A stretch of DNA of 64,000 bases from a virus. Of the stretch, positions 56,585 to 64,000 are shown piece after piece. How positions within the stretch are numbered: position 1 is the stretch's first letter; every line of letters begins with the position of its first letter. The position numbers were made by a program, and so were the translations under genes. The stretch spans positions 1-64,000 of the IMG/VR virus record IMGVR_UViG_3300042305_000730, one strand, 5' to 3'. The notes under the pieces were generated by a model. That model had not been told where the DNA came from, ran no database searches, and was given only the letters and a program-made list of their open reading frames with translations.

Positions 56585-56636
56585 AAAACCTCACTTCATA
56601 GGTTATATACCAGCGTACAGCCTATGAATGGGCTTG

Positions 56637-58073
56637 TCAAGTGTCTTCAGACAAATCTAGGACATCTTGGTACATGGTGTTGGCTTGCTGGGGATTTAAG
56701 CCACCACTAGCCAGTTGCCTAGACACATCACCAGCATTTTGCCCAAACAAGCGACTGAGTACGCCACTGCTACCTCTGGCTTCTACTTCCAAGCGAACCA
56801 TGTCCCTAGTGTCACTTATGTCCTTGAACTTTTCAACAAGGTTAAACAGACGCTCCACTTCTCCTGAAAGTGCTGGGTCAAGACCCTGTCCTTCTAGTTC
56901 TTCAGCGAAGCGAGCGAAGAGTACACGACTTACTTGCATCTCCAATAATGCCCTCAATGCTGCCTGTAACTGATCCTTAGTTTTGATCTCTACAGGTAAC
57001 TTAAATCCACACTCAGAATCTTGTCGGAATGCAGGACAACGTGCGCTGAGATAGCAACTATTGCATTGGCGCAAAAGTCCACTTTTATACGAGATTACAG
57101 GAACCTTTTCAACACCTAAACTTTCAATATCTTCTTCACCAGCAAGGGTTTTAGCCAATTGTGGGGTGAATTGTTCAATACCTATGACAGGTAGCAATAC
57201 TTTGTCATCTTCGTGCCGCATCTCAGCACCCCGGATAGCAATAGTTGACCCCCTCGGTGCCACATTTGGAACAGAAGCAGGATTGCTCGGATAGTTGATA
57301 TCCGTGACACTTTCCGATAGACCAATTTCTTGCTCATCGTCCATTTCTTGAGGCTCATAGACCCCAAAAACAACCTTCTCCCACGCTTGCCAAGAAACAA
57401 TTGCAAGCCTCGCAACCTCAGAGTTGTCATCCTGAATGATTGCATCGTAATCAATCCCTAACTTAAGGATGTCTGCTCGGTGCTTCTTTCGGGACGAATC
57501 CTTTTGTTGGGCGGGGTATCGGCGTAAGCCATGACCGTCCCAAATCTGAGTTTCCCCATACCTAACTGCTGATGTCCATGAGCCAACAATTACCGAATCC
57601 CACGGCAACGCTGCAATAACATCGGGCTTAGAAGATAAGCCTATTAACTTGGCATCCCAACGCTGAATCAAGTTCCTAATGCGAGAAATGGTCTTACCAT
57701 TTACTGCCTTGTCACTAATTGCTGCCCTTCCATGCTTTTGGCAAAGCCAAGCAAGGCGTTCCATATCATTAGGGTCATTCCATACAGGGATGTACCGCTC
57801 TCCCAGCCAAGTACCGTCATAATCGGGTCTCCCAATGACCATTGCAATGTTTTCGTAGTGCTGGCGCACGAAATCGTCGTATCTACTGACATCCTCATCA
57901 TTTTCAGATGTGTACAGAATGATCTCTCCCGATGGGAACATTACAGACAAATCCAATTCCTTTTTCTTAGGAATGGGCAGGTGAGTAAGGTTTACAGCGT
58001 ACTTCGTAACTCCCGATGCCTGTAATAACGACCTGTGGGATGCCTTTTCAGCATTGGCAAAATATACCTTCAC
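56637..58073 (-). CDS. Unrecognised large protein with four-Cys cluster (478 aa)
   Basis: N-terminus MKVYFANAEKASHRSLLQASGVTKYAVNL; then 'ISDKAVNGKTISRIRNLIQRWDAKLIGLSSKPDVIAALPWDSVIVGSWTSAVRYGETQIWDG', suggesting a barrel or Rossmann-like enzyme. About residue 335, LRQCNSCYLSARCPAFRQDSECGF holds four Cys (C-x2-C-x5-C), possibly Zn or Fe-S. The C-terminal 100 residues are helical. Coupled to an HAD-like gene by overlap. Queuine-type or nucleotide-related enzymes are possible, but I cannot assign it. Confidence 0.55.
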   Translation of the reverse strand: MKVYFANAEKASHRSLLQASGVTKYAVNLTHLPIPKKKELDLSVMFPSGEIILYTSENDEDVSRYDDFVRQHYENIAMVIGRPDYDGTWLGERYIPVWNDPNDMERLAWLCQKHGRAAISDKAVNGKTISRIRNLIQRWDAKLIGLSSKPDVIAALPWDSVIVGSWTSAVRYGETQIWDGHGLRRYPAQQKDSSRKKHRADILKLGIDYDAIIQDDNSEVARLAIVSWQAWEKVVFGVYEPQEMDDEQEIGLSESVTDINYPSNPASVPNVAPRGSTIAIRGAEMRHEDDKVLLPVIGIEQFTPQLAKTLAGEEDIESLGVEKVPVISYKSGLLRQCNSCYLSARCPAFRQDSECGFKLPVEIKTKDQLQAALRALLEMQVSRVLFARFAEELEGQGLDPALSGEVERLFNLVEKFKDISDTRDMVRLEVEARGSSGVLSRLFGQNAGDVSRQLASGGLNPQQANTMYQDVLDLSEDT

Positions 58074-58555
58074 TCATTGTCTCCCACATTTTTATATAGA
58101 GATTGAACATCTAATTCATGTGCAAGGTCTGTCCAAATCTGACGTTCTTTGGGCTTATTGTCTCGCCATTCTGGGCGAACAAAGTTGGGAAGACACACCA
58201 ACAGGCTAGGGATACCATCTTGCATAACTAACGTAACCGCTTCAGGGCTCGTATCTACATACCAGTCAATCTTGCCATATACCGCATTTAAGTCACGAAC
58301 ACGGTCACGAAAGGATGTTGAACCTGTTCCCTTGACTGTGTCTGTGAGGGCAAACTTATAACCTTCCCTCTTTGCCCATGAGTTTAGCATGGTGGGGTCA
58401 GTATCACCACTACCTAAGATAATCATACGTCCGTGGTACCTTGCGTACAAGGCTTCGTAAAGTTTCTGACCGTCTGGAATAGGTTGGCGAGCACCTGGAA
58501 CCATTGCTTTATCTGTTGCTGCATAAGCAAGCACATCAAAAGTGACAATAAGCAT
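58070..58555 (-). CDS. HAD-like hydrolase-type protein
   Basis: Start at 58555 (MLIVTFDVLAYAAT), overlapping the preceding stop (TAATG). 'TFDVLAY' at the N-terminus would hold a nucleophilic Asp, IILGSGDTDPTMLNSWAKREG resembles the cap/Ser-Thr motif, and VDTSPEAVTLVMQDGIPSLLV the later acidic region. Probable phosphatase or related Rossmannoid; substrate unknown. 161 residues. Confidence 0.5.
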   Translation of the reverse strand: MLIVTFDVLAYAATDKAMVPGARQPIPDGQKLYEALYARYHGRMIILGSGDTDPTMLNSWAKREGYKFALTDTVKGTGSTSFRDRVRDLNAVYGKIDWYVDTSPEAVTLVMQDGIPSLLVCLPNFVRPEWRDNKPKERQIWTDLAHELDVQSLYKNVGDNE

Positions 58556-59013
58556 TAATCGTACATTCCCATTGCCGTGCGTTCTTTGTGGGCAACATAC
58601 CCTGAACCTACTGGGCAATAGTGGCAAAGGTACTGACGGTTGGCTTTTGGTACACCTGCTTTGCGTCCAATAGTTTTAGAGTCATCTTCCCAATCAATAC
58701 AACTACCTTTTGGTGCATTGTGGCGATGAAAGCATTTCAAGGCTTCTACTCTAAGATCATCACGAATCTCACGAACTTCAATTTCGTTCTTCATTAGTTC
58801 TTTTTTAATGCCTGTTTCACCGTCAAGGGCATCATAAGTGGCTTGGTCACACCGAAAGATCTGTGACATGTGTGCTTCAGGGCGTTGATCTTGTGCCTTA
58901 CCAAGATGCATTTTGATAATCTCTTGCAACTCCATGTCATTATCTGCGTTGCCATCATAATCACGCATTTTGTGCATGATTCCACAAGAGTTACATACTA
59001 AAAGTCTTGGCAT
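58555..59013 (-). CDS. Cys/His-rich hypothetical protein (152 aa)
   Basis: N-terminal CNSCGIMHKMRDYDG is a zinc-knuckle-like motif; the C-terminal half has LKCFHRHNAPKGSC and LCHYCPVGSGYV, giving further Cys pairs (eight in all). May bind zinc or Fe-S. It precedes the HAD-like gene in the same unit. No family recognised. Confidence 0.6.
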   Translation of the reverse strand: MPRLLVCNSCGIMHKMRDYDGNADNDMELQEIIKMHLGKAQDQRPEAHMSQIFRCDQATYDALDGETGIKKELMKNEIEVREIRDDLRVEALKCFHRHNAPKGSCIDWEDDSKTIGRKAGVPKANRQYLCHYCPVGSGYVAHKERTAMGMYD

Positions 59014-59061
59014 ATTGTGCTACTTTCTATAAACTTGTTAATTTCCGTAGTCTAGCAGTTT

Positions 59062-59250
59062 TTAATCCTGATAATCGTCTGGGTTCAATCCTAACTTACG
59101 CAGAGCATCATCAATTTCTGATTCAGCCTTGCCAAACTCACCTTTTTTCTTAAACCCTTTAGCACTACCTGCTGGGTGAAACTGTTGTTGTTCCCCGCGT
59201 TTTGCTAATTTCTTACGGCGGAACTCCGCCATATCAATAATGTCCCCCAC
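59062..59250 (-). CDS. Small hypothetical protein (62 aa, GTG start)
   Basis: Product GDIIDMAEFRRKKLAKRGEQQ... AAAAGG lies seven bases before the GTG. Charged and helical, ending 'LRKLGLNPDDYQD'. Seems like a small structural or DNA-binding protein. Confidence 0.5.
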   Translation of the reverse strand: MGDIIDMAEFRRKKLAKRGEQQQFHPAGSAKGFKKKGEFGKAESEIDDALRKLGLNPDDYQD

Positions 59251-59261
59251 ATTACAACCTT

Positions 59262-59465
59262 TTACAGGCTAATTACTGGGTCTTTTGCCTCAGCCAGTGG
59301 GCTTTTTGGAGTCAAATTGTATTGCGACTGCACCACCATTTGACGCTTTAGCGCAAAGCCTTCTTCTACATCGCCACCACGACTTGGGGTAAGCGACTTA
59401 AATGATCCATCGGTATAACCCATACGTAGATCAGCATTCTGTGAGCGAGATGTGTTTACAGCCAT
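59262..59465 (-). CDS. Small hypothetical protein (67 aa)
   Basis: Product 'MAVNTSRSQNADLRMGYTDGSFKSLTPSRGG...'. Leaderless-type start (TAAAAT, five bases, ATG). No family. Confidence 0.5.
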   Translation of the reverse strand: MAVNTSRSQNADLRMGYTDGSFKSLTPSRGGDVEEGFALKRQMVVQSQYNLTPKSPLAEAKDPVISL

Positions 59466-59470
59466 GATCT

Positions 59471-59476
59471 ATTTTA
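59471..59476 (-). promoter_or_regulatory. -10 box of putative leaderless promoter
   Basis: TAAAAT on the minus strand, five bases before the ATG at 59465. Confidence 0.4.
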
Positions 59477-59481
59477 CCACC

Positions 59482-59772
59482 TTAGTTACCCATTGGGGTA
59501 TGGTATGTATCTCCAGGAAGTTGGCGATACCACATACCGTCAGATTGAATATCCTCATGGACATGCTTACCGTCCCGAACCATGTAGTCAGGTAGTGCCA
59601 ATTGTGCTTTCATATGCATGTCTCGTGCCATTCGTTCAGCATCCATATGTGCGGTTTCACCACGAAATGTTGCATGGTGTTTACCTTCTCGCATCACGAC
59701 TGCTTCCATACCATCATCTTTAATGTGATGACCAATACCCAAACCTAAATACTTTGCTTCCCACGTACCCAT
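59482..59772 (-). CDS. Hypothetical protein (96 aa)
   Basis: Rich in Met and His: 'GIGHHIKDDGMEAVVMREGKHHATFRGETAHMDAERMARDMHMKAQL'. No known motif. A TAGATA sequence adjoins the start; no ribosome site. Confidence 0.45.
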   Translation of the reverse strand: MGTWEAKYLGLGIGHHIKDDGMEAVVMREGKHHATFRGETAHMDAERMARDMHMKAQLALPDYMVRDGKHVHEDIQSDGMWYRQLPGDTYHTPMGN

Positions 59773-59775
59773 TAT

Positions 59776-60612
59776 CTACCGCTTTCCTAGTTTAGATGAC
59801 CCAATTTTAGCAGGCTTGCCCATAGAAGCGCCAGTAACTGAACCAAATGAGATGGCTGGTGCTCCTGGTTGTCCTGGACCTGCTGGAGCATGGGGCGAAT
59901 TAATGCTTGTAGTTTGGCTCGCTTGACGAGCATCTGTTACGTTGGCTTGAATAGTTGGAGCACTTGTGTTGTTGCTGTAACCACCAACAGAAGGTTGTGC
60001 TTTTGGCGCTCTTGGCTGACGAGCCTTGCCACCAGCAACACCTTGTTTAGCAACTCGTGCTTGCTGTTCTGGAGTTCCCTCTTTAGCAATAGATGATTGC
60101 AACCCACGGCGAGCCTTAGCAGTTTGAGCGTTTCGTGCCTTTTGAGCAGGGGACAACTGCTTACGCTGTGGTGTTTGTGCCATAGCACTGCTGTTGTTGG
60201 GGTTATAAGCGTTGAGGTTTTGACCACCAAGACCTTGTTGGTTGGCTGTCATACCAGAATTATCACCAAACCCAGTAAAGGCACCAATATTGATACTGTT
60301 ATCTACAGTGTCACCACTTACTGCAGCGCCTTTCTTACCCCTTCTACGCCCACCACCGCCACCGCCAAAACCACCACGGTCATAGACATTGAGTGGATTT
60401 CCTCCTGAATACATGCTGTTCATTAGGTTTGCACTAAAACCACCTTGTGCACCAGCAGCATTATTTGGCATGTTAGATGCACCAAAATCTTTGGAGACAC
60501 CTGCAGCAGGAGCACTAAACTGTGGAACTGGTGCTGCTTGTCCTCGGTTTATCCTACCTGTAGCGTTGTACAAGGGTTGAGGATTTTGAGCACCAAATCT
60601 GTTTGTAGGCAT
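59776..60612 (-). CDS. Gly/Asn/Gln-rich protein with shared QQGLGGQN motif
   Basis: A 278-residue low-complexity protein. It includes GGGGGRRRGKKGAAV, MTANQQGLGGQNLNAYNPN and a C-terminal stretch with IQANVTDARQ and 'SFGSVTGASMGKPAKIGSSK'. The same motifs (NQQGLGGQNINAFN, VQANVGDG, VKGATVGSPA) occur in the 684-residue protein at 61847-63901, so the two share an ancestral C-terminal part. Likely virion-associated. TATAAT box before the ATG. Confidence 0.6.
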   Translation of the reverse strand: MPTNRFGAQNPQPLYNATGRINRGQAAPVPQFSAPAAGVSKDFGASNMPNNAAGAQGGFSANLMNSMYSGGNPLNVYDRGGFGGGGGGRRRGKKGAAVSGDTVDNSINIGAFTGFGDNSGMTANQQGLGGQNLNAYNPNNSSAMAQTPQRKQLSPAQKARNAQTAKARRGLQSSIAKEGTPEQQARVAKQGVAGGKARQPRAPKAQPSVGGYSNNTSAPTIQANVTDARQASQTTSINSPHAPAGPGQPGAPAISFGSVTGASMGKPAKIGSSKLGKR

Positions 60613-60617
60613 AATCT

Positions 60618-60623
60618 ATTATA
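60618..60623 (-). promoter_or_regulatory. -10 box of putative leaderless promoter
   Basis: TATAAT on the minus strand, overlapping the stop codon of the upstream gene and five bases before the ATG at 60612. Confidence 0.5.
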
Positions 60624-60939
60624 CCCAAAGACTTTGCATGGAATATCGCCCTGAACCACTGAACTTGTCATCATTCATTTGTGCTCGTTGGAACATAACG
60701 GGAGCACCAGAAACCCATGAACGGTAGGTCGGGGCATAACGGTCTACAGATAGCACGTCCATTACCTTTAGTTCCTGTTTAAGGAATCCTCTACGTTCTG
60801 GCATAAGTTGTTGAGGAACAATTGGGCGAGTAGCACGAATAGTGTCTAAATCAGAAATAGCGCTTTGCAGCGCAATATCAACCAGCATCTCTTCACGAGA
60901 TTGCCAAGGTCTACGAGTTCTGAAGTTGTCTACAGGCAT
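60619..60939 (-). CDS. Hypothetical protein (106 aa)
   Basis: Product with 'RRPWQSREEMLVDIALQSAISDLDTIRATRPIVPQQLMPERRGF' and a final FSGSGRYSMQSLWV. No motif. Starts on a TAATG overlap with the previous gene. Confidence 0.55.
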   Translation of the reverse strand: MPVDNFRTRRPWQSREEMLVDIALQSAISDLDTIRATRPIVPQQLMPERRGFLKQELKVMDVLSVDRYAPTYRSWVSGAPVMFQRAQMNDDKFSGSGRYSMQSLWV

Positions 60940-61202
60940 TAATAACCGCTGTCGTCATACTCGTGCCCATCATATGAACCAATATCATCGTTAGGCTCAT
61001 GCATGTTTTCATCTGCTTCCGAATAATTCTCTGCAATACCAGCGGCATCAATTCCACCCCACATTGCCTGTTCTTTGGCAATGGCTTCTTTGACACGTGG
61101 GTCATCACCAAAACCAACACCGATTTCAGCGTACCTACTACCTAATGCATCTTTAGTAACTTTGCGGTTTGAATGATGTCGTGTATCTTCGCCTTTAGGC
61201 AT
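60939..61202 (-). CDS. Small protein of tandem MPKG-KD family (87 aa)
   Basis: N-terminus MPKGEDTRHHSNRKVTKD. Third of four tandem genes sharing M-P/S-x-G-x-D-x-R-H-x-x-x-R-x-V. The rest is acidic (DENMHEPNDDIGSYDGHEY). TAATG overlaps join the genes in the run. Confidence 0.65.
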   Translation of the reverse strand: MPKGEDTRHHSNRKVTKDALGSRYAEIGVGFGDDPRVKEAIAKEQAMWGGIDAAGIAENYSEADENMHEPNDDIGSYDGHEYDDSGY

Positions 61203-61402
61203 TAGTAACTCTTTTCTGTTTCGCTAAATCCTGAATCTGGCTCTAAACCATCATTGCCACGGGCATCTTCCATCGCCTCATGTGCATCACGGTCATCTTT
61301 ACCGTAATTAGGACTAGTCATTGCAGCCATGTTTGCAATATCAAACGAAAATCGGCTTACTCCACGATTTGGGTGATGGCGAGTGTCTTTTCCTTTAGGC
61401 AT
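61202..61402 (-). CDS. Small protein of tandem MPKG-KD family (66 aa)
   Basis: N-terminus MPKGKDTRHHPNRGVSRFSF. Second or third in the tandem set. Body is Asp/Glu-rich (KDDRDAHEAMEDARGN). No function known. Confidence 0.65.
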   Translation of the reverse strand: MPKGKDTRHHPNRGVSRFSFDIANMAAMTSPNYGKDDRDAHEAMEDARGNDGLEPDSGFSETEKSY

Positions 61403-61578
61403 TATTCATCATCTCCGTACCATGTAGGTTGTGCCATTGGGTCATATCCCTTACTGCTTGGGAAAATCTTGTCAGCAAGTTTGTTCAAAGTAGAAGTTTC
61501 TGCCTTCTTACGCTTCCTAAAAGCATCTAAATTAACGATGCGAGCATCGTGATTACTAGTGTCCTTACCTTTAGGCAT
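61402..61578 (-). CDS. Small protein of tandem MPKG-KD family (58 aa)
   Basis: N-terminus MPKGKDTSNHDARIVNLDAF, then a Lys/Arg-rich patch (RKRKKAE) and 'FPSSKGYDPMAQPTWYGDDE'. Begins with a TAATG overlap after the previous gene; this copy has a shorter body than its sisters. Confidence 0.65.
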   Translation of the reverse strand: MPKGKDTSNHDARIVNLDAFRKRKKAETSTLNKLADKIFPSSKGYDPMAQPTWYGDDE

Positions 61579-61847
61579 TACTTGTCTCCTGACGGAATTT
61601 CCTCATTAAGTTTATCAGCATGGGCCTTTGCTTGCCATTCATGATCATATGGAACAATCCCTGCAGGGTTTACATGGGGCATTCTCCTCAACTTATCCCC
61701 CACATTCGGGGTGTACCCAATAAACCATTGCATGCCTGATGAACGAGATTGGGTAAAATCGTTTTGTTGAGAGTTACTCCCACGATAATGGTGATAACGA
61801 CCTACCTGACGTTTTGCGTTATGGCGTTCGTCCTTACCACCCGACAT
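61578..61847 (-). CDS. Protein of tandem MPKG-KD family (89 aa)
   Basis: N-terminus MSGGKDERHNAKRQVGRYHHYRG. The first two residues differ from the other copies, but GKD-x-RH-x-x-x-R-x-V is kept. The body, 'FIGYTPNVGDKLRRMPHVNPAGIVPYDHEWQAKAH', is unlike the others. The upstream gene overlaps by one base. Confidence 0.65.
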   Translation of the reverse strand: MSGGKDERHNAKRQVGRYHHYRGSNSQQNDFTQSRSSGMQWFIGYTPNVGDKLRRMPHVNPAGIVPYDHEWQAKAHADKLNEEIPSGDK

Positions 61848-63901
61848 TACGGATTCTTTGTGCGGGGATTGGCTTTGGTGTTAGTTGGTCGGCTAGTACG
61901 GGCTGCGTTTGGCGCACGAACATGCGCTGCTGGACCACCTGTAGATAGGACGGTTGCATTCTTATTAGTAGAAGAAGCCTTACCAGATGTGCTGGCTACT
62001 GCTGGACTCCCTACAGTGGCACCTTTTACATTTCCGTAAGTATTACCATCACCAACGTTTGCTTGAACCGTAGCGTAATTGTTGTTAATGGAACCAGTAC
62101 CACCCTTACCAGGAGTTCCACCACCGCCACTGTTGTCGTTAAATGCGTTGATGTTCTGCCCGCCAAGACCTTGTTGGTTTACATTGTGACCACCTGCAAA
62201 GAACTGCGTCCGTGAGTATGAGGGGGCAGAAGAAACTGCTGCTGGTGCTGGTGGGGTAGACCTTGAGGTTGGCGCAGAAGCACTAGGTGCTGCTGCCATT
62301 GGTGCTGCTGGTTCTGAGGATTTAACATCGCCGCCAAAGAAGCCTTTAAATCGTGATGACATGCTTGGCTTACTCGTGGCGGCTGGGGCAGCACCCTTCA
62401 CACCTAGGTCATCATCAGAAATATCATAGAAAGTTGATTTACCTGTTGATTGAATTGCTGTAGATGCTGCTGGATTAAATGGGCGAATGCTGCTTTCCCG
62501 ATTTCTACGCATTTGATTTACTGCAGCAGTGCCTTTTGCTTGACTCTTAGTTCCTGTAATGGGTGAACCTTTACCTGTCTTATCTGTGTTTAGGATGTAT
62601 GGTCCACCAGATTTCTTTTCAGTGTCTGCTTTAGCAGTAGTAGAAGGCTTAACTGCCATCTCTGCGTCTAATGCTGCATTTGCTGCTGATTCTTTAGCAG
62701 TAACTTCATCTGCTTTTGCATTGAACTCTGCATCTTCTTCAGCCGTAGGTACTCGTGGTAAAGCACTACCGTAACCACTTTTCTTTGACTTACTAAAACG
62801 ATCTACGTCAACAATGTTATTTGAACTGTCTGAACGAGGAACCTGTGCTGCTAAAACAGGCTCTGACTTTGGTGTTTCAGCAGCGGGTTCTGCTTTCTTA
62901 GCCTTACTTGGCTTTTCTTTTGGTGTTTCAGCAGGTGTCATACGTTCAACTGCCTGTGTCACTACATCTTTCTTCTTAGGTTCTGCCTTTTTCTTATCGC
63001 TTTTTTTAGCGGTAGGGGCGGATTCACGACCATCTTCAAGTTTGTAAGAGCCACCAGCAGCAATAACATCTGAAAGTAGTTGGTCCATCTCTTCTGGCTT
63101 CATTGGCTTAGTTGCTTTTTTCTTATCTGCAGCAATTTGCTTAGGGGTAGCCCATTTGCCCCTTTTCCAATCTTTTTCACTTTGTGATGGGATATAGTCT
63201 GGTTCTTTTTTCTTAGATGCCACGGGCTTCTCCAATGATTGGGGTAATGCAGGTTCTTCTACTTTACCAGTTTTAGAAAGTTCATATGCTTTTTTTACGT
63301 TTTCTAATGAATCCGTAGAGTAATAGCCATCATCACCTAGTGTCTTTTGTTTAGAAGAATTATAATTTCGTACAGAAACTGTGTCAGTGCCAAGTTTATC
63401 CCCTACTGCCCATGGGCTTAATTGGTTACCTATCCACTCAGGGATTTTATTGGGTTGAGGAATACCAAAATCTTGCCCTAATATAGGTGCTTCCCCCACA
63501 TCTATCCCGTAACTGTAATAGTCACCACCATATTCTCCAGGTTTTTTGGGTTCACCCTTTGAGTTTATTGGGCTCGGCCTATCAGAAGAGTCCATTGCCC
63601 ATTGAAACGGCGTTACTAGTCCTTTTTCTAAATAATCTGCTCTAGCATTCCATTCTTGACCAAGATAGTCATTACTATCATTTACCCCTTCCATAATCTC
63701 TTTTTGGGTATATTTGGGTTTTTTCTTTTTTGCCTCTGCCGCAGCAAGACCTGTTCTACGCTCTTTAATCCAAGTGTCGTGTTCTTGTGCTGAAAGACGA
63801 TGCTGCATCCCCAAAATTTTGTTGGCTTCTGGGACATGTATAGGGTCAACGTTGAAGCGTGTAAGCCCCTCTAGTGGGTTATCTTTCTTCTTCTTAACCA
63901 C
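61847..63901 (-). CDS. Large low-complexity protein, possible virion or assembly protein
   Basis: A 684-residue, Lys/Glu/Pro-rich protein (KKKKDNPLEGL N-terminus). Residues about 200-460 are Lys/Glu/Ala/Pro low-complexity with repeated KKxEPKKK elements. The C-terminal 120 residues carry HNVNQQGLGGQNINAFN, 'NNNYATVQANVGDGNTYGNVKGATVGSPAV', shared with 59776-60612. Disorder suggests an internal or injected virion protein or a scaffold-like factor. No enzyme motif. Confidence 0.55.
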   Translation of the reverse strand: MVKKKKDNPLEGLTRFNVDPIHVPEANKILGMQHRLSAQEHDTWIKERRTGLAAAEAKKKKPKYTQKEIMEGVNDSNDYLGQEWNARADYLEKGLVTPFQWAMDSSDRPSPINSKGEPKKPGEYGGDYYSYGIDVGEAPILGQDFGIPQPNKIPEWIGNQLSPWAVGDKLGTDTVSVRNYNSSKQKTLGDDGYYSTDSLENVKKAYELSKTGKVEEPALPQSLEKPVASKKKEPDYIPSQSEKDWKRGKWATPKQIAADKKKATKPMKPEEMDQLLSDVIAAGGSYKLEDGRESAPTAKKSDKKKAEPKKKDVVTQAVERMTPAETPKEKPSKAKKAEPAAETPKSEPVLAAQVPRSDSSNNIVDVDRFSKSKKSGYGSALPRVPTAEEDAEFNAKADEVTAKESAANAALDAEMAVKPSTTAKADTEKKSGGPYILNTDKTGKGSPITGTKSQAKGTAAVNQMRRNRESSIRPFNPAASTAIQSTGKSTFYDISDDDLGVKGAAPAATSKPSMSSRFKGFFGGDVKSSEPAAPMAAAPSASAPTSRSTPPAPAAVSSAPSYSRTQFFAGGHNVNQQGLGGQNINAFNDNSGGGGTPGKGGTGSINNNYATVQANVGDGNTYGNVKGATVGSPAVASTSGKASSTNKNATVLSTGGPAAHVRAPNAARTSRPTNTKANPRTKNP

Positions 63902-63904
63902 TAC

Positions 63905-64000
63905 TTATCTCCAAGTAGGGCGAAGAGAACTAAGTTTGGCACGGCGTTCAGCATCAATGTATTCAGCATTCTGACGCTCATCTACACGAGGGATACCTTT
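63905..64000 (-). CDS. Partial gene running off the right end
   Basis: The last 31 codons are visible: KGIPRVDERQNAEYIDAERR, AKLSSLRPTWR, then TAA. The start is beyond 64000. The visible 'KG-I-P-R-V-D-E-R' is faintly like the MPKG-KD family but too short to assign. Confidence 0.45.
   Translation of the reverse strand, partial: KGIPRVDERQNAEYIDAERRAKLSSLRPTWR

Noticed and set aside
1-64000. CRISPR array or tRNA genes
   Set aside because: No regularly spaced direct repeats of the right size; no cloverleaf with the usual TTC and anticodon features was noticed. This was a reading by eye, so a tRNA scan would be decisive.
1-64000. Integrase, tape measure, DNA polymerase
   Set aside because: No tyrosine/serine recombinase motif, no very long coiled-coil gene, and no polymerase motif seen; these may lie outside the window, so no lifestyle claim is made.

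Overview
This window is a stretch of tailed-phage genome (Caudoviricetes) that runs off both ends. It holds a large terminase, portal, scaffold, N4-gp56-type major capsid protein, lysis genes and many tail-fibre-like genes, and no bacterial housekeeping genes. Two WhiB-like proteins, a D-Ala-D-Ala-peptidase-type endolysin and many start codons placed 5-7 bases after a TATACT/TATAAT box (leaderless initiation) point to an actinobacterial host. A freshwater or other aquatic actinobacterium is my inference. No integrase, tape measure, DNA polymerase, primase or tRNA gene was recognised in these 64 kb.

Almost everything is on the minus strand, so transcription runs from high to low coordinates. 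From 14.4 kb down to 1 lie the packaging and head genes: KTSC-domain protein, terminase, hypotheticals, a GP88-like protein, a lysis block (two holin-like membrane proteins, a lipoprotein and a VanY-type endolysin with a peptidoglycan-binding domain), a metallophosphoesterase, a proteasome-beta/HslV-like Ntn-hydrolase, portal, scaffold, capsid and connector-like proteins. From 14.4 to 17.8 kb there is a coupled cassette of nucleotide-sugar epimerase, methyltransferase and two glycosyltransferases. A predicted exported 635-residue surface protein with a Thr-rich stalk follows (17.9-19.8 kb).

From 20 to 35 kb lies an adhesion module. It has six glycine-rich proteins of the polyglycine-sandwich type, FN3 domains, two Mtd-N-like proteins and several fibre-like proteins, with clear internal duplication. 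From 35 to 43.5 kb lies a dense set of small genes: HicA-like, FmdB zinc ribbon, HEWGH metallopeptidase-like, several ADP-ribosyltransferase-like proteins, three GNAT-like proteins, a ParB/Srx-like protein and a papain/transglutaminase-like protein. The last seven genes of this block (40.9-43.5 kb) are the only plus-strand genes. This possible effector arsenal is the most unusual part of the window.

An 800-base non-coding stretch with CAACCCTC direct repeats (43.55-44.3 kb) separates it from an early-type region (44.3-59 kb). That region holds an SNF2-like helicase, DUF6011- and DUF932-like proteins, many tiny proteins, an HTH protein, two WhiB-like regulators, a second secreted cell-wall hydrolase, a 2-deoxyribosyltransferase-like enzyme and an HAD-like protein. 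Here several genes sit in one-gene units, each closed by a GCCCC hairpin terminator and opened by a conserved TGTAATGTCC element. The right end (59-64 kb) holds low-complexity proteins with a shared repeat and a tandem family of small proteins beginning MPKGKDTRHH or similar. Functional names beyond the clear families are inference from motifs read by eye; no database search was run.
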